Assembly: GCA_039698035.1 (NCBI GenBank)
Contig: JBDKSW010000019.1
Coordinates: 89,161-153,160 of the forward strand
Length of the DNA stretch: 64,000 nucleotides
Direction of reading: 5' to 3'
From: JAJFUI01 sp039698035
GTDB taxonomy: Bacteria; Planctomycetota; Planctomycetia; Pirellulales; Thermoguttaceae
This document shows, one piece after another, positions 10,830 through 17,942 of the stretch (within the stretch, counting starts at the first letter, position 1; each line of letters begins with the position of its first letter). Position numbers and translations under genes: made by a program. Below the pieces are notes generated by a model that saw only the letters and a program-made list of their open reading frames with translations, was not told where the DNA came from and made no database searches.

Positions 10830-11102
10830 ATGACTGCCGGCAATTGCCAAACGCAAGCTCAGTTCGACCAGCTCAAGACGGGCGATCGCGTCGCCGTCGA
10901 ACATACGGTCACCGTCGGGCAGAAAAGCTGGCGAAAGACGACCCTCGGAACGGTCATCCGCACCGAACGACGCCGCCACGGCCTTCACTTCGACCGCGGC
11001 TCCGACGACCAGGTCTTCAGCGATGTTATCCTCCTCGAACTGCCCGACGGCGAACTCGCCGACATCACCATCGACGAGTTCACGGTCATCCATCGGGTCT
11101 AG
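10830..11102 (+). CDS. Small conserved-looking protein of unknown function
   Basis: A 90-residue soluble protein with no signal peptide or membrane segment. It begins with an ATG preceded by GAGGA at a suitable distance. Its composition suggests a small beta-barrel: LKTGDRVAVEHTVTVGQ, then TLGTVIRTERRRHGLHFDRG and DVILLELPDGELADITIDEF. Such alternating strands with a positively charged turn resemble SH3/KOW-like nucleic-acid-binding folds, but that is only an impression. It stands alone between recG (divergent) and a strong hairpin that may terminate it. No family name can be given. Confidence 0.65.
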   Translation: MTAGNCQTQAQFDQLKTGDRVAVEHTVTVGQKSWRKTTLGTVIRTERRRHGLHFDRGSDDQVFSDVILLELPDGELADITIDEFTVIHRV

Positions 11103-11112
11103 CTGAACGTGT

Positions 11113-11139
11113 CCCCTCGCCCTTTGGGCGAGGGGCTTT
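11113..11139 (+). terminator. Strong hairpin after the small gene
   Basis: CCCCTCGCCC (11113-11122) and GGGCGAGGGG (11126-11135) form a perfect 10-bp stem with a TTT loop, 11 bases after the stop codon. Only a short CTTTA follows, so termination is plausible but the T tract is weak. Confidence 0.55.
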
Positions 11140-11209
11140 AGGGGTGACGGCGGCGGTTGCCCCGCTTGCCGACGGCCGGTGGGGCCAGTACGCTGATATA
11201 TTTCCCGCC

Positions 11210-12094
11210 ATGCCCGATTCATCGCCCGACAGCCGGCTGTTCCAATCCCATCCCCGCACCTTCGCGGCCGGGCGCCACGTCTACCCTGTGCTGAGCCGCC
11301 GCGCGGGCGGAATCTCGATCGGCGTCAACCTGAACCTCGACCGCCGCTGCAATTTCAACTGCGTTTACTGCCAGGTCGATCGCTCGACGCCGGCCAACAC
11401 CGCGCCGATTGATTTGGAACAATTGGCCGCCGAACTGGATCAGATGGTCGAGCTGGTCGTCTCCGGCCGAATCTTTGATGGTCCGCAGTTCCGCGACACG
11501 CCGGCCGCCTTGCGGCGGCTGAACGATATCGCCCTAAGCGGCGACGGCGAACCGACGCTTTCGGCCAACTTCGAGCAGGCTGTCGAACGGTGCGCGGAGG
11601 TTCGCCGCCGACATGGCCTGGACAACGTCAAGATCGTGCTGATTACCAACGCCACCGCGCTGGATCACCCGCGCGTCCGCAAGGCGCTCGCCACGCTCGA
11701 CCGCAACGGCGGCGAGATCTGGGCCAAGCTCGACGCCGGCACCGAAGACTACTATCGGCTGGTCGATCGCTCGACGGTCCCTTGGCAACGAATCCTTGAC
11801 AACCTGCGGGCGGCCGCCACGGCCCGGCCCATTGTCATCCAGTCGCTCTTCATGCGAATCCGCCAAGAAGCGCCGCCCGCCGCCGAGTTGGACGCCTACT
11901 GCGCACGGCTTCAAGAGATCGTGGCCGCCGGCGGTCAGATCAAGCTGGTCCAGATTCACACCATCGCTCGCCGACCGGCCGAACCCTGGGTCGCGCCGCT
12001 GAGCAACGCCGAGATCGACGCCATCGCCAACCTGGTCCGCCATCGCACGGGCCTCTCCACCGCCGCCTTCCACGGCGCAGCCGAGTTCACCTAA
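11210..12094 (+). CDS. Radical SAM protein
   Basis: A 294-residue radical S-adenosylmethionine enzyme. The CX3CX2C cluster is C47-C51-C54 within RRCNFNCVYCQVD, ligating a [4Fe-4S] cluster. GDGEPTLS after the first strand is the SAM-contacting GGE-like motif, and LITNAT and AKLDAGTEDYY continue the barrel. These features match single-domain radical SAM proteins annotated as Fe-S oxidoreductases related to the wyosine/YfkB-like groups; the reaction cannot be named. The frame is open from 10844, but the ATG at 11210 places the protein start just before homology, and the hairpin at 11113 separates it from the small gene. Confidence 0.8.
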   Translation: MPDSSPDSRLFQSHPRTFAAGRHVYPVLSRRAGGISIGVNLNLDRRCNFNCVYCQVDRSTPANTAPIDLEQLAAELDQMVELVVSGRIFDGPQFRDTPAALRRLNDIALSGDGEPTLSANFEQAVERCAEVRRRHGLDNVKIVLITNATALDHPRVRKALATLDRNGGEIWAKLDAGTEDYYRLVDRSTVPWQRILDNLRAAATARPIVIQSLFMRIRQEAPPAAELDAYCARLQEIVAAGGQIKLVQIHTIARRPAEPWVAPLSNAEIDAIANLVRHRTGLSTAAFHGAAEFT

Positions 12095-12158
12095 GAAGCC
12101 TCGCACGATCAACGCCCCGACCGACCGAACAAGAGCAGGCCCGGCCCCAGCCAGCTTG

Positions 12159-13280
12159 CTATCCGACGGCCCGTCCCAGAAGCCGCAGCGACGCATAGAG
12201 CAACGCAATCGCGCCGACGACGGCCAAAACCGTCTTGACGCTGTCCATGGTGGGCAACGAAACGGTCACCGAACGCGGAGGCGCAGAGGCCGGAACCAGC
12301 GTGGGCTTTGGAACTTCGACGGAACACGAAACGCTCGGCGCCGCTCGACCCGCATGCGCAACTGGCGCAGCGACCGGCTGCGGCCTGGGCGGCGTGGATA
12401 GCGTGGTGGGCGCGGGCGACGGCGACACGGCGACCCCTCCGGCCGCCGTCTGGCCGCTCGAAATCGCAACCAGCGGCGCCGGATCGCGGGGCGCGGCCGG
12501 CTGACGAGCAGCCGCCATCTGCAAGGAGAGCCGCTGAAAATCTCCATCGACCAAGGCCAGAAACCAGCGGACGCGGCCACAGTAGCTGCCCGTCGTGCGG
12601 CCAAACCCGGAGCCAAAAAGGACGCCGGCCAGCTCGCCGCGGCTGTTAAAGATCGGCCCGCCGGAGTCGCCTTGTCGTGCGGCCACGTCGAGCTCGACCA
12701 TTTCGTACGGCAGATTCTGACCTGGCGAGAGGTACTCGGTGCAGCGGCCCGACACGGCCCGATACGGCCCGCTTCCGTAGCCGGCGATGGTGAGCGTGTC
12801 GCCCGGCTGCGGCGATTGGCTCGCCAGGGGAATCGGCGCGACGTTGGGCCGCCAGACGATCAGCGCGGCCAAGTCCCAGTCGCGGTCGGTTCGAGCAACC
12901 GTGGCCGCCGAGCGGAAGCCATTGGGAAAAATGACGCCGACCTGACCCGCTGCATCGCGGACGACGTGCCAGTTGGTGATGACCAAGCCGAACGAGTCGT
13001 TGACGGCCACCAAGGAACCCGAGCCCAACGACATGCCGTCGCGTTCGGGAGCGACGACGCGGACCACGGCCGGATGCGGCTGGGCGTAAGAGGCTGCCCA
13101 GCTTGTCGCGCCAGCAAAAACGCTCAATGCCGCAAAAGCAGCAACGACAACGAGCCGCCAACACGACACGACAACCCAACGGCCGCCCGCGAATCGCTCG
13201 GCGAGCGCCGATCGGATCCGGGTTCGCTTCGGGTAACTGTCCGCGGCGGTTGGCAACAGAGAATATCCCATCCTCCCCAT
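12159..13280 (-). CDS. Trypsin-like serine protease, exported and C-terminally anchored
   Basis: A 373-residue S1-family protease. A long basic N-terminus leads to a hydrophobic stretch near residues 42-63 (VVVAAFAALSVFAGATSWAA), which serves as signal peptide or anchor. The catalytic triad is H105 (VITNWHVV), D136 (DWDLAAL) and S206 (ARQGDSGGP). After the protease domain comes a Pro/Ala-rich linker of about 90 residues, then a C-terminal hydrophobic segment near residues 349-366. No PDZ domain is seen, unlike DegP. The start is uncertain between ATGs ending at 13280 and 13271; the frame is open further upstream. It is divergent from the Ser/Thr kinase, so the two may share regulation. Confidence 0.8.
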   Translation of the reverse strand: MGRMGYSLLPTAADSYPKRTRIRSALAERFAGGRWVVVSCWRLVVVAAFAALSVFAGATSWAASYAQPHPAVVRVVAPERDGMSLGSGSLVAVNDSFGLVITNWHVVRDAAGQVGVIFPNGFRSAATVARTDRDWDLAALIVWRPNVAPIPLASQSPQPGDTLTIAGYGSGPYRAVSGRCTEYLSPGQNLPYEMVELDVAARQGDSGGPIFNSRGELAGVLFGSGFGRTTGSYCGRVRWFLALVDGDFQRLSLQMAAARQPAAPRDPAPLVAISSGQTAAGGVAVSPSPAPTTLSTPPRPQPVAAPVAHAGRAAPSVSCSVEVPKPTLVPASAPPRSVTVSLPTMDSVKTVLAVVGAIALLYASLRLLGRAVG

Positions 13281-13505
13281 CGCTTCGACCGCAAACACAG
13301 CGGCTGTCCAGCGTTTTTCCGGCGGGACATGGCCCGTCTTGTCAGGCCGGTGTAGATTTGCCGTAGGCGTTGCCAAAACCGACGTGTGGAGATATGACGC
13401 CCAGACGGCCCGCCGCCGCCAGGCGAAAAACGCTCCGAGCGAACACCATACCTCCGATTGAGTGCAACACCAGCCGTTGGAGCCAGCGTTAATCCGGTGA
13501 TATGG

Positions 13506-13511
13506 TACAAT
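13506..13511 (+). promoter_or_regulatory. Candidate -10 element of the Ser/Thr kinase gene
   Basis: TACAAT lies 32 bases upstream of the ATG. No good -35 sits at 16-18 bases; TTGGAG at 13477 is too far. Confidence 0.3.
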
Positions 13512-13543
13512 AAAACTGTCTTGTCGTACCGAACAGGGCAAGC

Positions 13544-15067
13544 ATGGCCAAGCTGAGGGTAGACGATTTTATCGATCTCGTGCGTCGCAGCGGGCTGGTC
13601 GAAAAGGACCGCCTCAATGCGCTGCTGCGCGAGCTCAAACGCGAGGCCGGCGGCCACTCCATCAACGACACCGACTTCGTCGTTGCCCGGCTTGTCGAAG
13701 CCGGCATGTTGACCCGCTGGCAAGCCGATAAGCTGCTCGAAGGCCGCCACAAGGGCTTTTTCCTCGGCAAGTACAAGCTGCTCGACCATCTCGGCACTGG
13801 CGGCATGAGCATGGTCTATCTCGGCGAGCACGTGCTTATGCAGCGTCGCGTCGCCATCAAGGTGCTGCCGAAGAGCCGCGTCGAAGACACCTCCTACCTC
13901 GCCCGATTCCATCGCGAGGCCCAGGCGGCCGCCGCGCTCGACCACCGCAACATCGTCCGGGCATACGATGTGGACAACGACGGCAATGTCCACTACCTCG
14001 TGATGGAATACGTCGACGGTCGCGACCTCCAGCACATCGTCACCGAGGACGGCCCGCTCGATTATATGACCGCCGCCGACTACGTGCGACAGGCGGCCGC
14101 CGGGCTCGCGCACGCCCACCGAGCCGGTCTCATCCACCGCGACATCAAGCCGGCCAATCTGCTGATTGACCAGCGGAACGTCGTCAAGTTGCTCGACCTC
14201 GGGCTGGCCCGCTTCACCGACGAGGACAAGGCGTCGCTGACAGTTGCCTTCGACGAAAACGTGCTCGGCACGGCCGACTACCTCGCGCCCGAGCAGGCCC
14301 TGGACAGCCACGGCGTCGATGCCCGCGCGGACATCTACGGCCTTGGTTGCTCGATGTACTTCGCGCTGACCGGCCATCCGCCATTTGTCGGCGGAACGCT
14401 GCCACAGCGTCTGATGATGCACCAAAAGGAGCCGCCGCCGAGCATCTTGCTGGACCGGCCCGACGCGCCGCCCGACCTGATCGCCATCTGCCTGAAGATG
14501 CTGGCCAAGAAGCCGGAGCAACGTTACCAGTCGGCCGGCGAGGTGGCCCACGCCCTGGGCCAATGGCTTCGCATGCACGGCGCCCAGGTCGAGTCCGGGA
14601 GCAACAGCGGTCTTTCGTCGGTCCAACTGGCTGGACAAGCCGCTGCGTTGCCCCGCGCGGAAGCCCTGGACAGCCAACGAGCGATGCCACGAGCCGTCGG
14701 CCTGCCGCCGGGCCGTCGAGCGACGGGCACCGAGCGTCCGCGCGGCATGCCCCCCCTGCCCGGCCGCCCCAACGCACTGAGCGATACCCTGCCGGGACAA
14801 GATCAGCCAACGGTCGCGGGCCCCGGGGCTGGCAGCCACCGTCTGCCGGTCGCCCAGTCGCTCGAGGACGACTCGTCGGAACAGGTGGTGAACACGGACA
14901 TCGAACCACTGAAGTTTCGCAGACAGGCGGACTTGCTCATCGACACGCGGCTCGGCGTCTATCTGCCCCCCCGTCAAGGCATCCGCCTCCGCACCTGGCT
15001 AACAGCGGCCATCTGGACCCTGCTGGCCGTCGGGGCGGTGATTGTCTTCCGGGTGATTGGCCGCTAG
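13544..15067 (+). CDS. Membrane-anchored serine/threonine protein kinase, planctomycete type
   Basis: A 507-residue Hanks-type kinase. Residues 1-75 form the module seen in many planctomycete kinases, ending LTRWQADKLLEGRHKGFFLG. The kinase domain (about 77-345) shows the Gly loop LGTGGMSMVY, K106 in VAIKVL, HRD as IHRDIKPAN with D200, DLG in place of DFG (D218), and the activation-segment end TADYLAPEQ. A linker of about 130 residues rich in Pro, Arg and Ala follows, then a transmembrane helix near 484-505 and only a few residues beyond it. There is no periplasmic sensor domain, so input must come from the linker or partners. It is divergent from the protease gene. Confidence 0.92.
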   Translation: MAKLRVDDFIDLVRRSGLVEKDRLNALLRELKREAGGHSINDTDFVVARLVEAGMLTRWQADKLLEGRHKGFFLGKYKLLDHLGTGGMSMVYLGEHVLMQRRVAIKVLPKSRVEDTSYLARFHREAQAAAALDHRNIVRAYDVDNDGNVHYLVMEYVDGRDLQHIVTEDGPLDYMTAADYVRQAAAGLAHAHRAGLIHRDIKPANLLIDQRNVVKLLDLGLARFTDEDKASLTVAFDENVLGTADYLAPEQALDSHGVDARADIYGLGCSMYFALTGHPPFVGGTLPQRLMMHQKEPPPSILLDRPDAPPDLIAICLKMLAKKPEQRYQSAGEVAHALGQWLRMHGAQVESGSNSGLSSVQLAGQAAALPRAEALDSQRAMPRAVGLPPGRRATGTERPRGMPPLPGRPNALSDTLPGQDQPTVAGPGAGSHRLPVAQSLEDDSSEQVVNTDIEPLKFRRQADLLIDTRLGVYLPPRQGIRLRTWLTAAIWTLLAVGAVIVFRVIGR

Positions 15068-15081
15068 CGGCCGCGATGCCG

Positions 15082-15315
15082 CTAGCGGTTTGGCGATGAG
15101 GACGCGCACATCTGGTCGCGCACGGCACCGAATCCATCTAGAATGATGCCAGACAGACACACGCAGCTCGATAAGATCAAGTAATTCTGCCTTGCGTTCA
15201 TCAAGCTAAGGTGAGCAACGCGGCCTGGAAGCACCTCACTCGGCACAGAGCAGTCCATCGTTAGCGACAAGATGATTCCGAGAATGCCAGCCACGACGAG
15301 CAAATTGGCGACCAT
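15082..15315 (-). CDS. Small two-helix membrane protein, unknown
   Basis: A 77-residue protein whose ATG follows the stop of the preceding gene directly (TAG-ATG), so it is translationally linked. Two hydrophobic segments are visible, NLLVVAGILGIILSLTM (about 4-20) and YLILSSCVCLSGIILDGF (about 45-62), separated by a short polar loop. It is the last gene of a three-gene operon and shares the operon's lower GC content. No family is recognised. It could be a holin-like or immunity-type membrane protein, but this rests only on size and topology. Confidence 0.5.
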   Translation of the reverse strand: MVANLLVVAGILGIILSLTMDCSVPSEVLPGRVAHLSLMNARQNYLILSSCVCLSGIILDGFGAVRDQMCASSSPNR

Positions 15316-15729
15316 CTACGCCGCCAGCAAGCGGGACATCTCGATTTCGCGGTCACCATACTCGGTAAGGTCGCTCGCATAAGGCTCGACATCCGGCTTC
15401 GTAACCTGAGCCAACGCGACTGTCAAAAGCACGCCCAGCTTGATCTTGTGGTCGACGATGCCCACCCGAAACGCGCTGGCAAGTTCCAGAATACGCTTGA
15501 CACCCTTGACCTCAAACCCAGCCAAGCGGCCATCGTCCATTGACAGGTAAAGCGTTACCCAGCTGTTGAGACGCTTGCGATACGTGTCCGTGTCGCGAAC
15601 GTAGAAGATGATCGAGTCTGCCCCGGGGGCGTAAAACGGCTCGGCCTTAAACGCGACCTTTTCATGCTGCTCGCCATACTCCTGTGCAAGCGTGGCGATG
15701 TAGTCAGTAACGTTCATTGTGTCGGCCAT
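15316..15729 (-). CDS. Hypothetical protein, middle gene of a three-gene operon
   Basis: A 137-residue soluble protein, overlapping the preceding gene by 16 bases and abutting the next. The N-terminal half is helical (NVTDYIATLAQEYGEQHEKV). It is followed by strands resembling small beta-sheet regulatory or stress proteins: ADSIIFYVRDTD, SWVTLYLSMDDGRLAGFEVKGVKRIL. The C-terminus is helical and ends with EYGDREIEMSRLLAA. No family is recognised. Tight packing in a lower-GC operon suggests that the three products act together and may have been acquired horizontally. Confidence 0.55.
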   Translation of the reverse strand: MADTMNVTDYIATLAQEYGEQHEKVAFKAEPFYAPGADSIIFYVRDTDTYRKRLNSWVTLYLSMDDGRLAGFEVKGVKRILELASAFRVGIVDHKIKLGVLLTVALAQVTKPDVEPYASDLTEYGDREIEMSRLLAA

Positions 15730-16139
15730 AATCGTTCTCCGAAGCGGTTTGGGTCATCGTGGCCCACGGGCCAACCTAGACATTGAGCGTCTGCCTGCTC
15801 CCACCCGTAGTTGATTACCTCAAAATCGTGATCGACGTACACGCAAAACGTGTACCCTGGTCGGATCGGAACCGTGACTCGAAGGTCCGATCCACTCGGG
15901 ACCCCTGCAACGCAGTAACCATCATCAAACCCTGGTCGTTTCAGATCGTGCCACACGCCAGCGGGTCGCGCTAAAACCTCGGGCACAAGAAGCCCCGCCA
16001 GGTACATTCGCCAGTTCCCACTCTGTCGGTAAGCGTGCCGCAGCCCATCCCTCATGCCATAGGCTTGCGAGCCTTCGCCCGATGGATGCAGCCCTTGAAA
16101 CGATGCCATGTCTAGTGGCGTCCAGGCGCGCAAGGGCAT
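15714..16139 (-). CDS. Hypothetical protein, first gene of a three-gene operon
   Basis: A 141-residue soluble protein; an in-frame TAG five codons upstream fixes the 5' limit, and an ATG at residue 11 is the alternative start. The core reads GLRHAYRQSGNW, LVPEVLARPAGVWHDLKRPGFDDGYCVAGVPS and FCVYVDHDFEVINYGWEQAD. The spacing of a short helix, a DPxxV-like turn and paired strands is reminiscent of small RNase-like toxin folds, but this is a weak impression and no catalytic set can be assigned. It overlaps the second gene by 16 bases. Confidence 0.5.
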   Translation of the reverse strand: MPLRAWTPLDMASFQGLHPSGEGSQAYGMRDGLRHAYRQSGNWRMYLAGLLVPEVLARPAGVWHDLKRPGFDDGYCVAGVPSGSDLRVTVPIRPGYTFCVYVDHDFEVINYGWEQADAQCLGWPVGHDDPNRFGERLWPTQ

Positions 16140-16538
16140 AGCTTTGTCTGCCTAATCCTAGAGTCTAATTGATGGCAGGGCAGAAGGGAAGTTCCCGAGT
16201 CGTACCGCCGATTTTAACACCCCCCCGGCCAAGCGTCAAGCACCAATCTTAAAGAACTCCACGTTTCCGGCGATAGCCACACGGTTGCGTGAATTCCGCG
16301 TTTCAAACTGACCCACCACCTGGCGTTTTGCCGCAATGCCGCGTCCGCACGCCAAATAGCCAAGAAATTCCGGCGGCCGGATGGCAGCGACTCTGGTTGG
16401 CTGGCAATTCTGCGTAGGTTTGAGAGGACAGGGAAGATTTTTGCCGTCGTGCCGAGATTGTCACTTCTCCGATTCCTTCCGCCGATTCACTAGGAATGTA
16501 TTAGTTCGGCTATTCACTTCAGACAAGGGGGACACGTC
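16140..16538. other. Intergenic region, 399 bases, nothing clear
   Basis: The stretch separates the divergent unknown operon from the envelope-protein gene. No convincing ORF, tRNA, terminator or consensus promoter was seen. Its right end supplies the AAGGGGG ribosome-binding site (16525-16531) of the envelope-protein gene. Confidence 0.5.
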
Positions 16539-17603
16539 ATGAAGACGTTCGTGCGCGCTACGATGGCGCTAACAGCAGCCATCGCCTTGTGTCAGGGAAG
16601 CCTGGCGCTGGCTGAGGATTACTACTGGGTATCCGGCGGCGATCAGACCGCCACGGCCGTCGCTGAGCAAAAAGCTCCCGCGGCCAATCCCACGACGGCT
16701 GGCGTCTGCAACGATCAATCCTGCTGCGATCCGTTCTCCAACGACTGCGAGCGGCGCGGCGGCGTGATCGGCCAATTCGGCTTTGATTCGTTTAAGGGCA
16801 TTAGCGATGCGCCCGGCGCAAGCAACTTCGGAGCGGTCACCGGCTTCAACCTCGGCTGGCTGCTGCCTGGCGAAGCCGGCGACCGTGGCCTGGGATTCCA
16901 GCTCGGCATGACCTATGGTCTGTACGACTGGGACGGACGCACGGCGCCCCTAGGCTCGACGGTCAACGAAGCCAAAAGCCAACAGCAGACGTTCCTGACC
17001 ATCGGTTTCTTCCGTAAGTCGGACGAAGATCACCCGCTGAGCTTCGGCTTGGTTTACGACTACATGTTCAACGAAGGCTGGGGCGAGTACGCCACCAGCC
17101 CGACCCTTGGCCAATGGCGTGGCCAGATCGAATGGGCCTTCAACGAGAACAACGGTTTGGGTGCTTGGGGATGCCTGCGTGATCGCGATGCCTACAGCAC
17201 GATCGACTACTCGTCGGTCACTCGCAACCGCAGTGTTAGCCAAGCGAGCTTCTTCTGGCACCACAAGTTCGACTACCCGGCGCAGAGCTGGCTGTGGGTC
17301 GGCGCTCCGCAAACCGATCGCCTGAACGGCGAAGGCAGTCTCTATGGCTGGACCATCGGCGGCGCCTTGCAGGCCCCCATCACCGACCGGTTGGCCTGGT
17401 ACGGCAACTTCGAGTATGCCCGCCCGACCGCCTCGGCTGGCTCGGTCGCTTCGAGCGAGAGCGCTTGGAACGTCGGCACCGGAATCCTCTGGTACTTCGG
17501 CGGCGGCGCCCACACGCACCAACTCAATGGCGAGCGTTGGACCCCGTACATGCCGGTTGCCAACAACAGCACCTTCCTGGTGGACCAGCAGACCGGAATC
17601 TAG
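16539..17603 (+). CDS. Secreted, probably outer-membrane, beta-rich protein of planctomycetal type
   Basis: A 354-residue protein with a signal peptide (residues 1-25, ending near ALA-E). A short Cys-containing segment follows (CNDQSCCDPFSNDCERR), then alternating amphipathic strands rich in aromatic residues and glycine: VIGQFGFDSFKG, GFNLGWLLPG, GLGFQLGMTYGLYDW, HPLSFGLVYDYMF, GWTIGGALQAPITDRLAWYG, GTGILWYFGGG. That pattern fits an outer-membrane beta-barrel and resembles the planctomycete DUF6666-type proteins. The strong RBS AAGGGGG and the downstream hairpin suggest a monocistronic, well-expressed gene. A link to the adjacent polysaccharide locus, for example as export or anchoring protein, is possible but unproven. 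Confidence 0.65.
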   Translation: MKTFVRATMALTAAIALCQGSLALAEDYYWVSGGDQTATAVAEQKAPAANPTTAGVCNDQSCCDPFSNDCERRGGVIGQFGFDSFKGISDAPGASNFGAVTGFNLGWLLPGEAGDRGLGFQLGMTYGLYDWDGRTAPLGSTVNEAKSQQQTFLTIGFFRKSDEDHPLSFGLVYDYMFNEGWGEYATSPTLGQWRGQIEWAFNENNGLGAWGCLRDRDAYSTIDYSSVTRNRSVSQASFFWHHKFDYPAQSWLWVGAPQTDRLNGEGSLYGWTIGGALQAPITDRLAWYGNFEYARPTASAGSVASSESAWNVGTGILWYFGGGAHTHQLNGERWTPYMPVANNSTFLVDQQTGI

Positions 17604-17645
17604 CCAAGCTGGGGGAGTGTCCCCATTGTCTTTCAATCGCTGAGG

Positions 17646-17673
17646 GGGGCGGCAGCCTCGAAACTGCCGCCCC
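17646..17673 (+). terminator. Hairpin terminator after the envelope-protein gene
   Basis: GGGGCGGCAG (17646-17655) and CTGCCGCCCC (17664-17673) form a perfect 10-bp stem with an 8-base loop, about 42 bases after the stop. The T tract downstream is weak. Confidence 0.6.
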
Positions 17674-17861
17674 TCGCTCATTTCTTGGCCCAATCGCGCG
17701 CCGCTTGCCCCCCCCAGCAACCTCTCCCGGGCCGTCTGCCTTTTTGCATTCCTAGGGCTGGCAGCGCGGCCCCACCGGGCCCTCCGCGAAAAAACGGGCC
17801 GCGCGGCAGCCCACACCACCCCTCGCTCAGGCCGGACGCCGGCCGGCGTTAAAAACTACCA

Positions 17862-17891
17862 TTGACGGTACTGCCCATCCTCCAGTATTCT
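17862..17891 (+). promoter_or_regulatory. Promoter of the polysaccharide locus
   Basis: TTGACG (17862-17867), an 18-base spacer and TATTCT (17886-17891), 51 bases before the wzc-like start codon. It is the only good housekeeping promoter found at the head of the 17-gene run. Confidence 0.6.
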
Positions 17892-17942
17892 CCGCCCCCT
17901 ATTCATGAGGGAGCAATATTGTCTCTTTTCTCGTGATGCGCC

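Noticed and set aside
7633..10833. A 1066-codon open frame on the plus strand antisense to recG
   Set aside because: Its product is Arg/Pro/Gln-rich with no recognisable domain, while the opposite strand encodes a full RecG. It is a by-product of GC-rich codon use.
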